DNA of 64,000 nt from NCBI RefSeq assembly GCF_019343455.1, contig NZ_CP049362.1:186001-250000 (forward strand), read 5' to 3'. Below, piece by piece: positions 41,878 through 50,819 of the stretch. This stretch comes from Alcaligenes ammonioxydans (GTDB lineage Bacteria > Pseudomonadota > Gammaproteobacteria > Burkholderiales > Burkholderiaceae_B). The notes below the pieces were generated by a model. That model was not told the origin of the DNA. It searched no databases and worked only from the letters and a program-made list of their open reading frames with translations. How positions within the stretch are numbered: position 1 is the first letter of the stretch; every line of letters begins with the position of its first letter. The translations under genes and the position numbers were made by a program.

Positions 41878-42582
41878 ATGGCTTTTTCTGACTCTTCCCT
41901 TTCAGGTCGGCTGGCGCAGCTGCGCCAGCGTATCGAACAGGCTTGCCTGCAGGCTGGCCGCCCTGCCAATGCGGTGGCTCTGTTGCCGGTAAGCAAAACC
42001 TTTCCTGCGCCCGTGCTGGCCCAGGCCCTGGATTTGGGCTTGTCGCGAATGGGGGAGAACAAGGTTCAGGAGATTCGGGACAAGCAGGCAGAGCTGGCCG
42101 ATCGCGCGGTCCAGTGGGTGATGATAGGCCATCTGCAAAGCAATAAGGCCAAAGATATCGCTCGTTTGGCCAGCGAAGTGCAATCTTTGGACCGTTTGTC
42201 GCTGGCTCAGGCCCTGGATAGACACCTGCAAACCGAACAGCGCAGCCTGGATGTGCTGATTCAGGTCAAGACCTCGCCCGAGCCCAGCAAGTTTGGTCTG
42301 GCACCGCAAGAGCTGCCTGCGTTCATGCAATCCCTGCGCTCACTGGACACCTTGAAGGTGCGCGGCTTGATGACCATGGCCGTCAATAGCGATGATCCGC
42401 AGGCCGTGCGCGCCTGTTTCGCACAGTTGCGCCAGTGGCGTGACCGTCTGGTGGAATTGGGCTATGAACAGGTGCAAGGCCTGTCCATGGGCATGAGCGG
42501 AGATTTCGAACTGGCGATTCAGGAAGGTTCTACCGAAGTCCGGCTTGGCTCGGCCCTGTTTGGCGCACGTGACTATGGCTGA
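41878..42582 (+). CDS. Pyridoxal phosphate homeostasis protein (YggS/PLPBP family)
   Basis: This 234-residue single-barrel PLP-binding protein has Lys40 in LLPVSKTFPA as the PLP Schiff-base residue, WVMIGHLQSNKAK near residue 82 and GLSMGMSGDFELAIQEGSTEVRLGSALFG near the C-terminus. Family members balance free PLP and amino acid pools. ATG 41878 is the true start; the longest frame begins at TTG 41875. It is divergent from the glutamate dehydrogenase gene. Confidence 0.93.
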   Translation: MAFSDSSLSGRLAQLRQRIEQACLQAGRPANAVALLPVSKTFPAPVLAQALDLGLSRMGENKVQEIRDKQAELADRAVQWVMIGHLQSNKAKDIARLASEVQSLDRLSLAQALDRHLQTEQRSLDVLIQVKTSPEPSKFGLAPQELPAFMQSLRSLDTLKVRGLMTMAVNSDDPQAVRACFAQLRQWRDRLVELGYEQVQGLSMGMSGDFELAIQEGSTEVRLGSALFGARDYG

Positions 42583-42641
42583 TCGATATCCGCATCGTTA
42601 CTAATGCCCTGGGTGAGACGCTCCGCGCATAATGTCTCTGC

Positions 42642-42659
42642 GCATCCCGGACGGGATGC
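42642..42659. promoter_or_regulatory. 18-bp dyad GCATCCCG-GA-CGGGATGC upstream of a Bug receptor
   Basis: A perfect 8+2+8 inverted repeat 59 nt after the yggS stop and 58 nt before the receptor start. There is no T-run, so it may be an operator or an RNA hairpin with weak termination. Confidence 0.4.
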
Positions 42660-42717
42660 TTAAAACTTAAAAAAAAGCGGCGCCAAAAGCGCTGCCTGCA
42701 TGCACAGAGGAGACATC

Positions 42718-43686
42718 ATGCATTGGAAAAAATTTGGAGCCGGTGTGCTGTTGCTGGGCGCCACCCTGACCGGAACGGCGTTGGCAGCGAACTGGCCTCA
42801 GTCGGCAGTGACCTGGGTCGTACCCTATCCCGCAGGGGGCGGTTCTGACGTGATAGCCCGGCTGGTCGCCAAACAGTTGGAAAGCAGCCTTGGACAGACA
42901 CTGATTGTGGAAAACAAACCGGGGGCTGCCACCATTATTGGCGCAACCTACGTCAGCAATGCCAAGCCGGATGGCTATACCGTGGGTACGGCCGATTCGG
43001 GCACGCTGGCCTTTAATTCCTCCCTGTACAGCAAACTGCAGTACGATCCCGCCGCGTTTACCTACGTGGGTGGCCTGGCCCGCTTTCCCTTGATGCTGGC
43101 AGTCCCGCAAGAGTCTCCGTACAAAACGGTGGCCGAGCTCCTGGAAGCGGTTCGCGCCCAGCCTGAAAAACTGACCGCCTCATCTGCAGGCAGTGGCTCG
43201 CCCCACCATCTGGCCCTCGAAATGTTCAAGCAACGCACGGACAGCAAAATCGTGCATGTGCCCTACAAAGGAGCCGCGCCGGCCATTCAGGATCTGTTGG
43301 GCGGTCAGGTGGATATGTCCTTTGTGGATTCCGCTGCCGCGCTCTCTCATATAAAGGCGGGCAAACTGCGGGTGCTGGCGCTTGCCACTCCCGAGCGCAG
43401 CAGTCTGATGCCGCAGGTGCCGACCATGGCCGAGGCCGGGATTGCCGATTTCTACGCCTACGCCTGGCAAGGACTGGTAGGCCCTCCCAAGATGGCTGAG
43501 GACGCGCGTGAACGCTTGAGCCAGGACCTGATGCAGGCTCTGAAAACGCCTGAACTGGCTCAGCGTATTCGCGATATGGGCGTGGAGCCCATGCCGATGA
43601 CGTCCGATGAGTTCCGGGCTTATGCCGAGCGCGAGCGTGCCGACTGGGCCGCCGTGATCAAACGGGCCGACATCCGCCTGGACTGA
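42718..43686 (+). CDS. Bug-type tripartite tricarboxylate transporter receptor
   Basis: A 322-residue periplasmic binding protein with a signal peptide (cleavage near residue 23). Typical Bug motifs are WVVPYPAGGGSDVIARLVAKQLE, VENKPGAAT, and SGSPHHLALEMFKQRTDSKIVHVPYKGAAPAIQDLLGGQVDM. ATG 42718 behind GAGGAGA replaces the longer start at 42700. As with the other Bug gene in this window, no TctAB permease is next to it. It ends with a hairpin at 43692. Confidence 0.92.
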   Translation: MHWKKFGAGVLLLGATLTGTALAANWPQSAVTWVVPYPAGGGSDVIARLVAKQLESSLGQTLIVENKPGAATIIGATYVSNAKPDGYTVGTADSGTLAFNSSLYSKLQYDPAAFTYVGGLARFPLMLAVPQESPYKTVAELLEAVRAQPEKLTASSAGSGSPHHLALEMFKQRTDSKIVHVPYKGAAPAIQDLLGGQVDMSFVDSAAALSHIKAGKLRVLALATPERSSLMPQVPTMAEAGIADFYAYAWQGLVGPPKMAEDARERLSQDLMQALKTPELAQRIRDMGVEPMPMTSDEFRAYAERERADWAAVIKRADIRLD

Positions 43687-43691
43687 CCGGA

Positions 43692-43713
43692 ATGCGGTCG
43701 GATGCGACCGCAT
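43692..43713. terminator. Terminator-like hairpin between convergent genes
   Basis: ATGCGGTCG (43692-43700) pairs perfectly with CGACCGCAT (43705-43713) around GATG, between the Bug gene and the convergent Crp/Fnr gene. It has no T-run, so it may be only a 3'-end stabiliser. Confidence 0.45.
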
Positions 43714-43715
43714 CA

Positions 43716-44402
43716 TCAGGCGGCATATTCATCGCCGTAACGTTTCAGGCCGTCCAGGTCCAGAACCTGGACGCCCCCATACTTGATCAGTAACAGCCCT
43801 TCGTTTTCCAGCTGACGCAGGGCCTGGTTGGCCCGTTGGCGCGACACCCGCGCCAGATAGCCGATCTCTTCCTGGGTGATGTCCAGGCGCAGACCTTTTC
43901 CGGGGTAGAGCAGTGGATTGAACAGCTCTGCCAGACAACGTGCCACGCGGGCATCGGGCGTAGACAGGCTGTTGTACTCAGCCTTGCCGATAAATTGCGC
44001 CACACGTTCATTGAGCTGATGCAGGAGGTAGCGGTTGAAAGCAATGCTCTGGTCCAGCAAATCGTTGAAACTGTGCATGGGCAAGCGGGCCACCTGGCTG
44101 TCGCGCAAGGCCACCACATCGTATTTGCGCTCTTCGTTTTTCAGCAAGGAGCCTTCCCCTATCCAGCCGCCGGCTGGCACCCCGGTCATGGAGGCGATCT
44201 TGCCCTCAGAGTTTCCGACCGACACCTTGAGCAAACCCGAGAGCACACCAATCCAGGCTGTGGCGCGCTCTCCCTTGCGTTCGACGATGGCTCCGGCCTC
44301 GTAGGCGGTAATGAGCGTGTCGCGGCGCACTCGCTCTTGCAGCTCCGGCGTCAACAGGCGAAACCAGGCGGCTCGCTCGGATAAAGCATCTACAACATGC
44401 AT
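43716..44402 (-). CDS. Crp/Fnr family transcriptional regulator
   Basis: A 228-residue regulator with a cyclic nucleotide-binding-like domain (about residues 20-135) and a Crp-type HTH (about 150-222; TQEEIGYLARVSRQRANQALRQLENEGLL). There is no four-Cys cluster for Fe-S binding, so it is not a classical FNR; its signal is unknown. ATG 44402 was chosen over 44435. It is divergent from the acyl-CoA ligase/liv operon, with a Crp-like dyad in the gap. Confidence 0.9.
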   Translation of the reverse strand: MHVVDALSERAAWFRLLTPELQERVRRDTLITAYEAGAIVERKGERATAWIGVLSGLLKVSVGNSEGKIASMTGVPAGGWIGEGSLLKNEERKYDVVALRDSQVARLPMHSFNDLLDQSIAFNRYLLHQLNERVAQFIGKAEYNSLSTPDARVARCLAELFNPLLYPGKGLRLDITQEEIGYLARVSRQRANQALRQLENEGLLLIKYGGVQVLDLDGLKRYGDEYAA

Positions 44403-44429
44403 GAGGATTAACCCTCGATAAAGGTCGAA

Positions 44430-44445
44430 TGTCATGTCCGTGACA
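44430..44445. promoter_or_regulatory. Crp-like operator dyad TGTCA-N6-TGACA
   Basis: The 5-bp half-sites with a 6-nt centre have the spacing of a Crp box (TGTGA-N6-TCACA). It lies 28 nt upstream of the Crp/Fnr-family start and 133 nt before the acyl-CoA ligase start, so it could serve autoregulation and the divergent operon. Confidence 0.5.
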
Positions 44446-44577
44446 ATCTTCGGGACGGGCAGCCGATAACTTGATTAATAACAGGCTGCAAATAGCGTGA
44501 AGGCATAACATGTGCCTTCTGCCGCAATCATAAGCAGCCTCCTGGACCATAACAAGCCGGGAAAATTCGGAGGAGAC

Positions 44578-46545
44578 ATGGTTGTGCGGATGGATAAAGA
44601 GCAGGTAGCGGGTTTACCCGGCACCTTCCCAGCCTGGATAGAACACCATGCCCAGGTGCGTGGCGACAAAGTCGCCATGCGCGAAAAAGACCTGGGAATC
44701 TGGCAGACCTGGACGTGGCGGGAGCTGGCCGAACAGGCCGAGCAACTGGCTGCGGGCCTGGCCGGGCTGGGTGTCAAAGACGGCCAGCATGTCGCGGTGA
44801 TTGGTGAGAATCGCCCGCGCCTTTACCTGGCCATGATGGCGGCGCAGATGCTGGGCGCCGTACCCGTGCCGCTGTATCAGGATGCAGTGGCTCAGGAGAT
44901 GCTGCACGTCTTGCTGGATGCCAGCATACGTGTGGCGGTGGTCGAGGATCAGGAGCAGGTCGACAAGTTGCTGGAAGTCTGGGATCAATGCCCGGACCTG
45001 GACGCGCTGATCTATGACGACCCGCGCGGTTTGCGTAACTATCAGCAAGAGCAACTGCAATACATCGAGCAGGTCATGGAGCAGGGGCGTTTGCAACTGA
45101 CGCATGATCCCGATTGCGTACGCCGCATCTGGAAAGCGATTGCTCCGGATCATGCAGCCGCCATGTTCTACACCTCCGGCACCACCGGCAAGCCCAAGGG
45201 TGTGGTTCTTACGCATGCGGCCCTGATTGATCGCGGGCTGGCCATTCAGGAGCTGGAATCGCTGACCGATGCCGAGGAAGTCCTGGCGTATCTCCCCCCT
45301 GCCTGGATCGGGCAGAACATGTTTTCCTACACGCAGTTTCTGGTGACAGGATTTACGGTGAATCACCCGGAGTCGCCCGAAACCGTGTCCATCGACCTGC
45401 ATGATATTGGCCCCACCTATTATTTTGCGCCGCCACGCGTGCTGGAGGGCTTGCTGACGCAAGTCACGATTCGCATGGAAGATGCCAGCGCCCTCAAACG
45501 CGGACTGTACAGGCGTTTTATGGCCTTGGCTCAACGCGTGGGCGTGAAGATTCTGGACAAACGACCCGGTGTGGGCCTGTGGGACCGGCTGTGCTATGGC
45601 CTGGGCAATATCCTGATCTACGGCCCCTTGCGCAATGCCCTGGGCATGAGCCGCGTGCGCGTTGCCTACACCGCTGGCGAGGCGATTGGCCCGGATCTGT
45701 TTGATTTTTATCGTTCCATCGGCATCAACCTGAAGCAGCTCTATGGCGCTACCGAGACGTCTGTTTTCGTGTGCGTGCAGGAAGATGGTCATGTGCGGGC
45801 CGACACCGTAGGCCCACCTGTGAAAGGGGTGGAAATCCGCGTGGCCGATAACGGCGAGATTCAGGTGCGCAGCCCCGGACTGTTCAAGGAGTACTACCGC
45901 AATCCTGAGTCCACCGCCGAATCCTTTACCGAAGATGGCTGGTATCACACGGGGGATGCGGGGTATCTGGATACCGATGGTCAGCTAAAGATCATCGACC
46001 GCGCCAAGGATGTGGGCAAATTGGCCGACGGCTCCCTGTTCGCGCCCAAGTACATCGAGAACAAGCTCAAGTTCTTTCCCTTTATCAAAGAGGCGGTGGC
46101 GTTTGGTGACGGCCAGAAAGAGGTCTGTGCCTTCATCAATATTGATCTGGAAGCCGTGGGCAACTGGGCCGAGCGCCGCAATCTGCCTTATGCCGGCTAT
46201 ACCGATCTGGCTGGCAAACCCGAGGTCTATGCCTTGATTCGTGACTGCGTGGCGCAGGTGAACGAGGATCTGGCCAGCGACCCCAAACTGGCGGGATCGC
46301 GCATCAGCGCCTTTCTGATTCTGCATAAGGAACTGGACCCCGATGACGATGAGCTCACCCGTACCCGTAAAGTACGCCGGGGCTTTATTGCTCAAAAATA
46401 CAAGGTGCTGGTCGATGCCCTGTTCAATGGACTGGACCGGCAGTTTGTGGAGACAGAAGTGAAGTTCGAGGATGGGCGCAGCGGTCGCATTTCGGCAGAC
46501 CTGCACATTGAGCGCATGACAGACGCAGCAGCAAGGAGCGCATGA
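44578..46545 (+). CDS. Long-chain-type acyl-CoA ligase (AMP-binding)
   Basis: A 655-residue ANL-superfamily enzyme with the P-loop FYTSGTTGKPKG near residue 197, YGATETSV near 395, a GDAGYLDTDGQLKIIDRAKD hinge near 461 and the long C-terminal domain of FadD/ACSL-like ligases. It makes acyl-CoA from an acid, ATP and CoA. ATG 44578 is right behind GGAGGAG; the longer frame to 44512 is not needed. It overlaps livG by 4 nt (ATGA), so substrate import and CoA activation are coupled. The acid is probably aromatic or branched rather than a plain fatty acid, as inference. Confidence 0.88.
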   Translation: MVVRMDKEQVAGLPGTFPAWIEHHAQVRGDKVAMREKDLGIWQTWTWRELAEQAEQLAAGLAGLGVKDGQHVAVIGENRPRLYLAMMAAQMLGAVPVPLYQDAVAQEMLHVLLDASIRVAVVEDQEQVDKLLEVWDQCPDLDALIYDDPRGLRNYQQEQLQYIEQVMEQGRLQLTHDPDCVRRIWKAIAPDHAAAMFYTSGTTGKPKGVVLTHAALIDRGLAIQELESLTDAEEVLAYLPPAWIGQNMFSYTQFLVTGFTVNHPESPETVSIDLHDIGPTYYFAPPRVLEGLLTQVTIRMEDASALKRGLYRRFMALAQRVGVKILDKRPGVGLWDRLCYGLGNILIYGPLRNALGMSRVRVAYTAGEAIGPDLFDFYRSIGINLKQLYGATETSVFVCVQEDGHVRADTVGPPVKGVEIRVADNGEIQVRSPGLFKEYYRNPESTAESFTEDGWYHTGDAGYLDTDGQLKIIDRAKDVGKLADGSLFAPKYIENKLKFFPFIKEAVAFGDGQKEVCAFINIDLEAVGNWAERRNLPYAGYTDLAGKPEVYALIRDCVAQVNEDLASDPKLAGSRISAFLILHKELDPDDDELTRTRKVRRGFIAQKYKVLVDALFNGLDRQFVETEVKFEDGRSGRISADLHIERMTDAAARSA

Positions 46546-47345
46546 TGAGTGAGGCGCAAGTGGCGGGCCGTCGCATAGGCCCGGTGATACTGGATTTGAA
46601 AAATATTTCCTTGTCCTTTGGTGGGGTGAAAGCCTTGACCGACATCTCGTTCAACATTCGTGAACACGAGATTCGCTCCATCATTGGCCCGAACGGAGCC
46701 GGCAAAAGCTCCATGCTGAACGTCATCAACGGCGTGTATGCGCCACAACAAGGCGAGATTGTTTTACGTGACCAGAGTTATGCCCGCATGAACTCGCGTC
46801 ACACCGCCGAGCAGGGTATTGCCCGCACCTTTCAGAACCTGGCCCTGTTCAAGGGCATGAGTGTGCTGGATAACATCATGACGGGTCGCAACCTGCACAT
46901 GAAAAGCGGTGTGTTTGCTCAGGCCTTGCGTCTGGGGGCGGCCGAGCGTGAAGAGATTCGCAACCGTGAATACGTGGAAGGCATCATCGATTTTCTGGAG
47001 ATCCAGGCCTACCGCAAAACGCCGGTGGGGCGACTGCCGTATGGCCTGCAAAAACGGGTGGATCTGGGGCGCGCCCTGGCAATGCAACCGAGCATTCTGC
47101 TGCTTGATGAGCCCATGGCGGGCATGAACATCGAAGAAAAGCAGGATATGTGCCGCTTCATTCTGGACGTGAACGAAGAGTACGGCACCACGATTGTGTT
47201 GATTGAACACGATATGGGCGTGGTCATGGATATTTCGGACCGCGTGGTGGTCCTGGACTATGGCAAGAAGATTGGTGATGGGGTACCGGACGAAGTGCGG
47301 CAGAACCCGGACGTCATCCGCGCCTATCTTGGCGCTGGCCATTGA
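46542..47345 (+). CDS. Branched-chain amino acid-type ABC ATPase (LivG)
   Basis: A 267-residue ATPase: Walker A GPNGAGKSS near residue 47, Q-loop FQNLALFKGMSVLDNIMTGRN, then LPYGLQKRVDLGRALAMQPSILLLDEPMAGMN, where the LivG-type signature has GLQKRVD. The start overlaps the ligase stop; ATG 46545 is an equally good alternative. It combines with LivF, LivH and LivM. Confidence 0.92.
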   Translation: MMSEAQVAGRRIGPVILDLKNISLSFGGVKALTDISFNIREHEIRSIIGPNGAGKSSMLNVINGVYAPQQGEIVLRDQSYARMNSRHTAEQGIARTFQNLALFKGMSVLDNIMTGRNLHMKSGVFAQALRLGAAEREEIRNREYVEGIIDFLEIQAYRKTPVGRLPYGLQKRVDLGRALAMQPSILLLDEPMAGMNIEEKQDMCRFILDVNEEYGTTIVLIEHDMGVVMDISDRVVVLDYGKKIGDGVPDEVRQNPDVIRAYLGAGH

Positions 47346-47356
47346 GGGGAACGGAC

Positions 47357-48286
47357 ATGGCATTTTTTCTTGAAACCTTGTTGGGCGGCTTGATGAGCGG
47401 GATGTTGTACGCCCTGGTCGCGCTGGGCTTTGTCCTGATCTTCAAAGCATCGGGTGTCTTTAACTTTGCACAGGGCGCCATGGTGCTGGTGGCCGCTCTG
47501 GCCATGGCCCGTCTGTCGCAGTGGATTCCACAGTGGCTGGGTATGGAGCCCGGCTTATTGGGCAATGTGCTGGCCTTTATTGTCTCGGCCATCTTGATGT
47601 TTGTGCTGGCTGTCGTCATCGAGCGTTGGGTGTTGCGTTACCTGGTCAATCAGGAAGGCACGACCTTGTTGATGGCCACGATCGGCATCAGCTACCTGCT
47701 CGATGGCCTGGGCCAGATCGTGTTTGGCAGTTCGGTGTACTCCATCGATGTGGGGATGCCCAAAGACCCGGCGTTCATCCTGGAGTCCGTGTTTGAAGGT
47801 GGTGTGCTGGTCAGTCTGGAAGACCTGAGCTCGGCCGTAGTGGCGGCCTTGCTGGTGGTGGCCCTGGCCATCTTCTTCCAATACACCAGCGTGGGCCGTG
47901 CCCTGCGGGCGGTGGCAGACGATCACCAGGCGGCGCAGTCAATCGGTATTCCCCTGAACCGTATCTGGGTTGTGGTCTGGACCGTAGCCGGTTTGGTGGC
48001 CCTGGTCGCCGGGATTATCTGGGGCTCCAAATATGGGGTGCAGTTCACCTTGTCGACCGCTGCGCTGCGCGCCTTGCCGGTGGTGATTCTGGGTGGCCTG
48101 ACTTCGGTGCCTGGCGCCATTGTGGGTGGCCTGATTATCGGTGTGGGCGAGAAGGTGTCCGAGGTGTACCTGGGCCCTTATGTGGGCGGCGGCATCGAGA
48201 TCTGGTTCGCTTATGTGCTGGCCCTGGTGTTCCTGCTGTTCCGACCACAAGGTCTGTTCGGCGAGAAGATTATTGATCGCGTCTGA
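47357..48286 (+). CDS. Branched-chain amino acid-type ABC permease (LivH)
   Basis: A 309-residue polytopic membrane protein with the LivH N-terminus LLGGLMSGMLYALVALGFVLIFKASGVFNFAQGAMV and the typical LPVVILGGLTSVPGAIVGGLIIGVGEK. ATG 47357 follows GAGGGGA. It lies 11 nt behind livG and 12 nt before livM. Confidence 0.93.
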   Translation: MAFFLETLLGGLMSGMLYALVALGFVLIFKASGVFNFAQGAMVLVAALAMARLSQWIPQWLGMEPGLLGNVLAFIVSAILMFVLAVVIERWVLRYLVNQEGTTLLMATIGISYLLDGLGQIVFGSSVYSIDVGMPKDPAFILESVFEGGVLVSLEDLSSAVVAALLVVALAIFFQYTSVGRALRAVADDHQAAQSIGIPLNRIWVVVWTVAGLVALVAGIIWGSKYGVQFTLSTAALRALPVVILGGLTSVPGAIVGGLIIGVGEKVSEVYLGPYVGGGIEIWFAYVLALVFLLFRPQGLFGEKIIDRV

Positions 48287-48298
48287 GGTGGAGTCGAT

Positions 48299-49363
48299 AT
48301 GATTTACCGCGAAAATGGTCAGTTCAAAAGCAGCTATCGGGCTGACCAGCAGATTTTCCCCATCCGCCAGGATCGCTATGTGGTGTTGGGCTTGTTGCTG
48401 GTGGCATTCCTGGTGGTGCCTGCCATGGCATCCAACTACTTCCTGCAAGCCATTCTGATCCCCTTTCTGATCCTGTCTCTGGCAGCCATTGGCCTGAACA
48501 TCCTGGTGGGCTATTGCGGCCAGATCTCGATTGGTTCGGGCGCCTTCATGGCCGTGGGGGCATATGCCGCCTGGAACTTTGGCGTCCGTATTCCGGAGTT
48601 GCCGCTGGTGTTGCAAATCCTGCTGGGTGGCGTGTTTGCCACTCTGGTGGGCGTGGCCTTTGGCATCCCCAGCTTGCGTATCCGTGGCTTGTACCTGGCT
48701 GTCACGACACTGGCCGCACAGTTCTTTGTGGATTGGGCTTTCCTTCGCATTGCCTTTTTCACGAACTATTCGCCTTCGGGCAACGTGTCGGTACCTGCCT
48801 TGAGCGCCTTTGGTTTGCCGGTTCAAACCCCCATGCAAAAGTACTTGTTTGTGCTGATCTTCGTGGTGGTGTTTGCCCTGTTGGCCAAGAACCTGGTGCG
48901 TGGCGCGATTGGCCGCCAATGGATGGCAATCCGTGACATGGATGTGGCGGCCGAGGTCATTGGTATCCGTCCGGTCTATGCCAAGCTCACCGCCTTTGCC
49001 GTCAGCTCTTTCATCATCGGTGTTGCCGGTGCCCTGTGGGCCTTTATCCACCTGGGTTCCTGGGAGCCGCTGGCCTTTGACCTGAATCGTTCCCTGCAAC
49101 TGCTGTTCATTGTCATCATCGGTGGACTGGGCTCGATTGTGGGCAGTTTCTTCGGCGCTGCCTTCATGGTTTTGCTGCCGGTGCTGTTGACCAACGTGCC
49201 GCACTGGTTTGGTGTGTCCATCGGGGTGGATACCGCTTCGCACATTGAGCACATGGTGTTTGGTGCCCTGATTGTGTTTTTCTTGATTGTGGAGCCGCAC
49301 GGTTTGGCTCGACTCTGGAGTATTGGTAAGGAAAAGCTGCGTTTGTGGCCCTTCCCCCATTAA
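48299..49363 (+). CDS. Branched-chain amino acid-type ABC permease (LivM)
   Basis: A 354-residue membrane protein. GLNILVGYCGQISIGSGAFMAVGAYAAWN near residue 64 and GGLGSIVGSFFGAAFMVLLPVLL near 278 identify LivM. It follows the short form, with an N-terminal soluble extension of about 35 residues. It is the partner of LivH. The receptor gene starts 86 nt later. Confidence 0.93.
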   Translation: MIYRENGQFKSSYRADQQIFPIRQDRYVVLGLLLVAFLVVPAMASNYFLQAILIPFLILSLAAIGLNILVGYCGQISIGSGAFMAVGAYAAWNFGVRIPELPLVLQILLGGVFATLVGVAFGIPSLRIRGLYLAVTTLAAQFFVDWAFLRIAFFTNYSPSGNVSVPALSAFGLPVQTPMQKYLFVLIFVVVFALLAKNLVRGAIGRQWMAIRDMDVAAEVIGIRPVYAKLTAFAVSSFIIGVAGALWAFIHLGSWEPLAFDLNRSLQLLFIVIIGGLGSIVGSFFGAAFMVLLPVLLTNVPHWFGVSIGVDTASHIEHMVFGALIVFFLIVEPHGLARLWSIGKEKLRLWPFPH

Positions 49364-49449
49364 CAGCAGGTAGGCAGTTCATTACAACAACAGCCCCGCC
49401 CATCGGGACGGGGTATTCAGACACATGGTACTTATCGGAGGACCAGGAG

Positions 49450-50769
49450 ATGACAACACGACTGAAACGCGCTGTGCTCGGTTTGAGTGCTTGCGCTGCA
49501 ATGCTGACCATGAGTACAGCCGCTGTGGCAGCCGAGGAACAGTACGTTCCACTGCTGACCTACCGCACCGGCTCCTTTGCGCCATTGGGTATCCCGTGGG
49601 CGGACGGCAAGCTGGACTATCTGGCTTTGGTCAATGAACGCGATGGCGGTGTCAATGGCGTCAAGCTGGTGTACGAGGAATGTGAGACCGCGTACGCCAC
49701 CGACCGCGGCGTGGAGTGCTACGAGCGCATGAAAGGCAAGAATGGCGGGGCATCGGGTTTTGACACGCAGTCTACGGGCATTACCTTCGCCTTGACTGAC
49801 AAGGCCTTTGTGGATGGGGTGCCCATTGAGACCATGGGTTACGGCCTGTCGCACTCGGCCAACGGGGCGGTGTTTGAGTGGAACTTCCCCTTGCTGGGTA
49901 CGTACTGGACCGCGGCGGACGTCATGATTCAGGACATTGCCAAGCAAGTGGGTGAGGACAAGCTGAAAGATCAGCGTATTGCCCTGGTCTATCACGACTC
50001 GCCTTACGGCAAAGAGCCGATTGCGCTGTTGCAGGCTCGTGCCAAAGAGCAAGGCTTTAAATTGGATCTGTACCCGGTGACAGCGCCTGGCGTGGAGCAG
50101 AAGTCCACCTGGCTGCAGGTGCGCAAGAACCGTCCTGATTTCGTTTTGCTGTGGAGCGCCGGGATCATGACGCCTACCGCCATCCGTGAAGCGCAGGCCG
50201 TGGGTTACCCCCGCGACAAGATCTACGGCATCTGGTGGGCTGCCTCCGAGAGCGATGTGGTCGATCTGGGCCAGACTGCCAAGGGATACAAGGGCATAAC
50301 CATCCACAACAGTGCTGCCGATGGTCCGGTGCATGATGCGGTGCGCGAGATGCATGCCAAGGGCAAAGGCGCTGAAAACGGCGACAAGTACGTGGGTACG
50401 CTGGCCCACACTCGCGGCATGATGATCTCCATGATGCAGGTCGAAGCAATCCGCGCGGCTCAGGAAAAGTTCGGCAAAGGCAAACACATGACCCCCGAGC
50501 AAGTGCGCTGGGGTTTTGAAAACCTGAACCTGGACGAGGCGCGTCTGAAAGAGTTGGGCTTTGAGGGCATCATGCGCCCCATCAAAACCTCATGCAGCAA
50601 TCACATGGGTGACGACTGGGCGCGTATTGTGCAGTGGGATGGCAACAAATTTGAAGTCGTGTCCGACTGGTATCAGTCCGACAAGAAATTTGTCGATCCG
50701 CTAGTCAAGGAAATGTCGGCCAAGTACGCCGCCGAGAAGAAAATTACGCCTCGCAACTGCGAAGGCTAA
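49450..50769 (+). CDS. Liv-type ABC transporter solute receptor
   Basis: A 439-residue periplasmic protein with a signal peptide (cleavage near residue 27) and a type I periplasmic binding fold. It is longer than the roughly 370 residues usual for amino acid-binding LivK, and resembles receptors for aromatic or other carboxylic acids. GGVNGVKLVYEECETAYATDRGVECYERMKGK near residue 65 is typical of that larger group. ATG 49450 follows AGGAG. Ligand is probably the acid activated by the neighbouring ligases; this is inference. Confidence 0.88.
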   Translation: MTTRLKRAVLGLSACAAMLTMSTAAVAAEEQYVPLLTYRTGSFAPLGIPWADGKLDYLALVNERDGGVNGVKLVYEECETAYATDRGVECYERMKGKNGGASGFDTQSTGITFALTDKAFVDGVPIETMGYGLSHSANGAVFEWNFPLLGTYWTAADVMIQDIAKQVGEDKLKDQRIALVYHDSPYGKEPIALLQARAKEQGFKLDLYPVTAPGVEQKSTWLQVRKNRPDFVLLWSAGIMTPTAIREAQAVGYPRDKIYGIWWAASESDVVDLGQTAKGYKGITIHNSAADGPVHDAVREMHAKGKGAENGDKYVGTLAHTRGMMISMMQVEAIRAAQEKFGKGKHMTPEQVRWGFENLNLDEARLKELGFEGIMRPIKTSCSNHMGDDWARIVQWDGNKFEVVSDWYQSDKKFVDPLVKEMSAKYAAEKKITPRNCEG

Positions 50770-50777
50770 ACCCAGGC

Positions 50778-50797
50778 GCCCAGGGTTCGCCCTGGGC
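50778..50797 (+). promoter_or_regulatory. UUCG-loop hairpin after the receptor gene
   Basis: GCCCAGGG-TTCG-CCCTGGGC is a perfect 8-bp stem with a stable tetraloop, 9 nt after the receptor stop and 22 nt before the livF start. No T-run follows. It probably stabilises the receptor mRNA end and lowers livF expression. Confidence 0.6.
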
Positions 50798-50819
50798 ACT
50801 GCATTGCGTGGGGAAGATT

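Noticed and set aside
42674..42692. Possible minus-strand terminator before a Bug gene
   Set aside because: The stem GCGGCGC/GCGCTGC has a mismatch and no minus-strand gene precedes it.
44614..45948. 444-codon frame opposite the acyl-CoA ligase
   Set aside because: No recognisable domain and incompatible with the ligase reading frame.
47939..49360. 473-codon frame opposite livH and livM
   Set aside because: Composition rich in His and Gln, no domains; antisense to well-conserved permeases.
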